Assembly: GCA_002429595.1 (NCBI GenBank) | Contig: DJAM01000102.1 | Coordinates: 1-5,209, forward strand | Origin: Coxiellaceae bacterium UBA6002 | GTDB lineage: Bacteria > Pseudomonadota > Gammaproteobacteria > UBA6002 | Reading direction: 5' to 3' | Length of the DNA: 5,209 nucleotides | Shown here: one piece after another, positions 5,189 through 5,209 of the stretch | Layout: each line of letters starts with the position of its first letter | Numbering within the stretch: the stretch's first letter is position 1 | The notes under the pieces: generated by a model | Told to the model about the DNA's origin: nothing | Database searches by the model: none | The model's input: the letters and a program-made list of their open reading frames with translations, nothing else | Program-made: the position numbers and the translations under genes

Positions 5189-5209
5189 GGGCCGTTAGCT
5201 CAGTTGGTA
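5189..5209 (+). tRNA. tRNA gene, 5' part only, probably tRNA-Lys
   Basis: The window ends inside a tRNA gene. Visible are the 5' acceptor strand GGGCCGT (5189-5195), the invariant T8 and A9, the start of the D stem (GCTC) and the D loop AGTTGGTA. The pattern GGG-C-CGTTAGCTCAGTTGGTA closely resembles gammaproteobacterial tRNA-Lys. The anticodon lies outside the window, so the amino acid is inferred from the acceptor and D-arm sequence only; another class 1 tRNA cannot be excluded. Confidence 0.88.

Overview
The window looks like part of an AT-rich gammaproteobacterial chromosome, most likely from the Legionellales (Legionella, Coxiella, Berkiella and relatives). The evidence for this placement is circumstantial: AT-rich composition, a gammaproteobacterial-type tRNA start at the right edge, a tandem CTTAATATT-type sequence upstream of the third gene that matches the PmrA box of Legionella and Coxiella, and four proteins that resemble no housekeeping family, as is common in effector-rich accessory regions of that order. 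No transposase, integrase, CRISPR array or plasmid gene is visible.

Layout from left to right. Positions 1-366 hold no credible gene, but contain a long imperfect inverted repeat (249-314) beyond the 3' end of the first gene. A 358-residue protein of unknown function is encoded on the minus strand (367-1443). It is divergent from a 469-residue plus-strand protein (1613-3022), and the two share a 169-base intergenic region with back-to-back -10 elements. The 469-residue protein appears to carry two SRPBCC/START-like lipid- or ligand-binding folds around an aromatic-rich middle segment, and its gene ends at a very strong intrinsic terminator (3024-3064). After a PmrA-box-like promoter come two plus-strand genes 26 bases apart (3173-3841 and 3868-5001), probably one operon. 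From 5002 to about 5150 there is no recognisable gene. A good sigma70 promoter (5151-5178) then drives a tRNA gene, probably tRNA-Lys, cut by the window edge.

The most interesting part is the two-gene operon. Both products are built mainly from divergent repeats of about 50 residues. Each repeat has a short entry helix, a helix-turn-helix-like core and a closing R-F-x-G-x-(T/N)-(Y/F)-x-E-(I/V)-K type segment, and both arrays end in a similar W-containing unit. The larger protein adds a basic KKRR patch and a Pro/Arg/Thr-rich tail. My inference is that they are paralogous modular-repeat proteins, possibly nucleic-acid binding and possibly secreted effectors. The sequence shows the repeats; the function is not proven.
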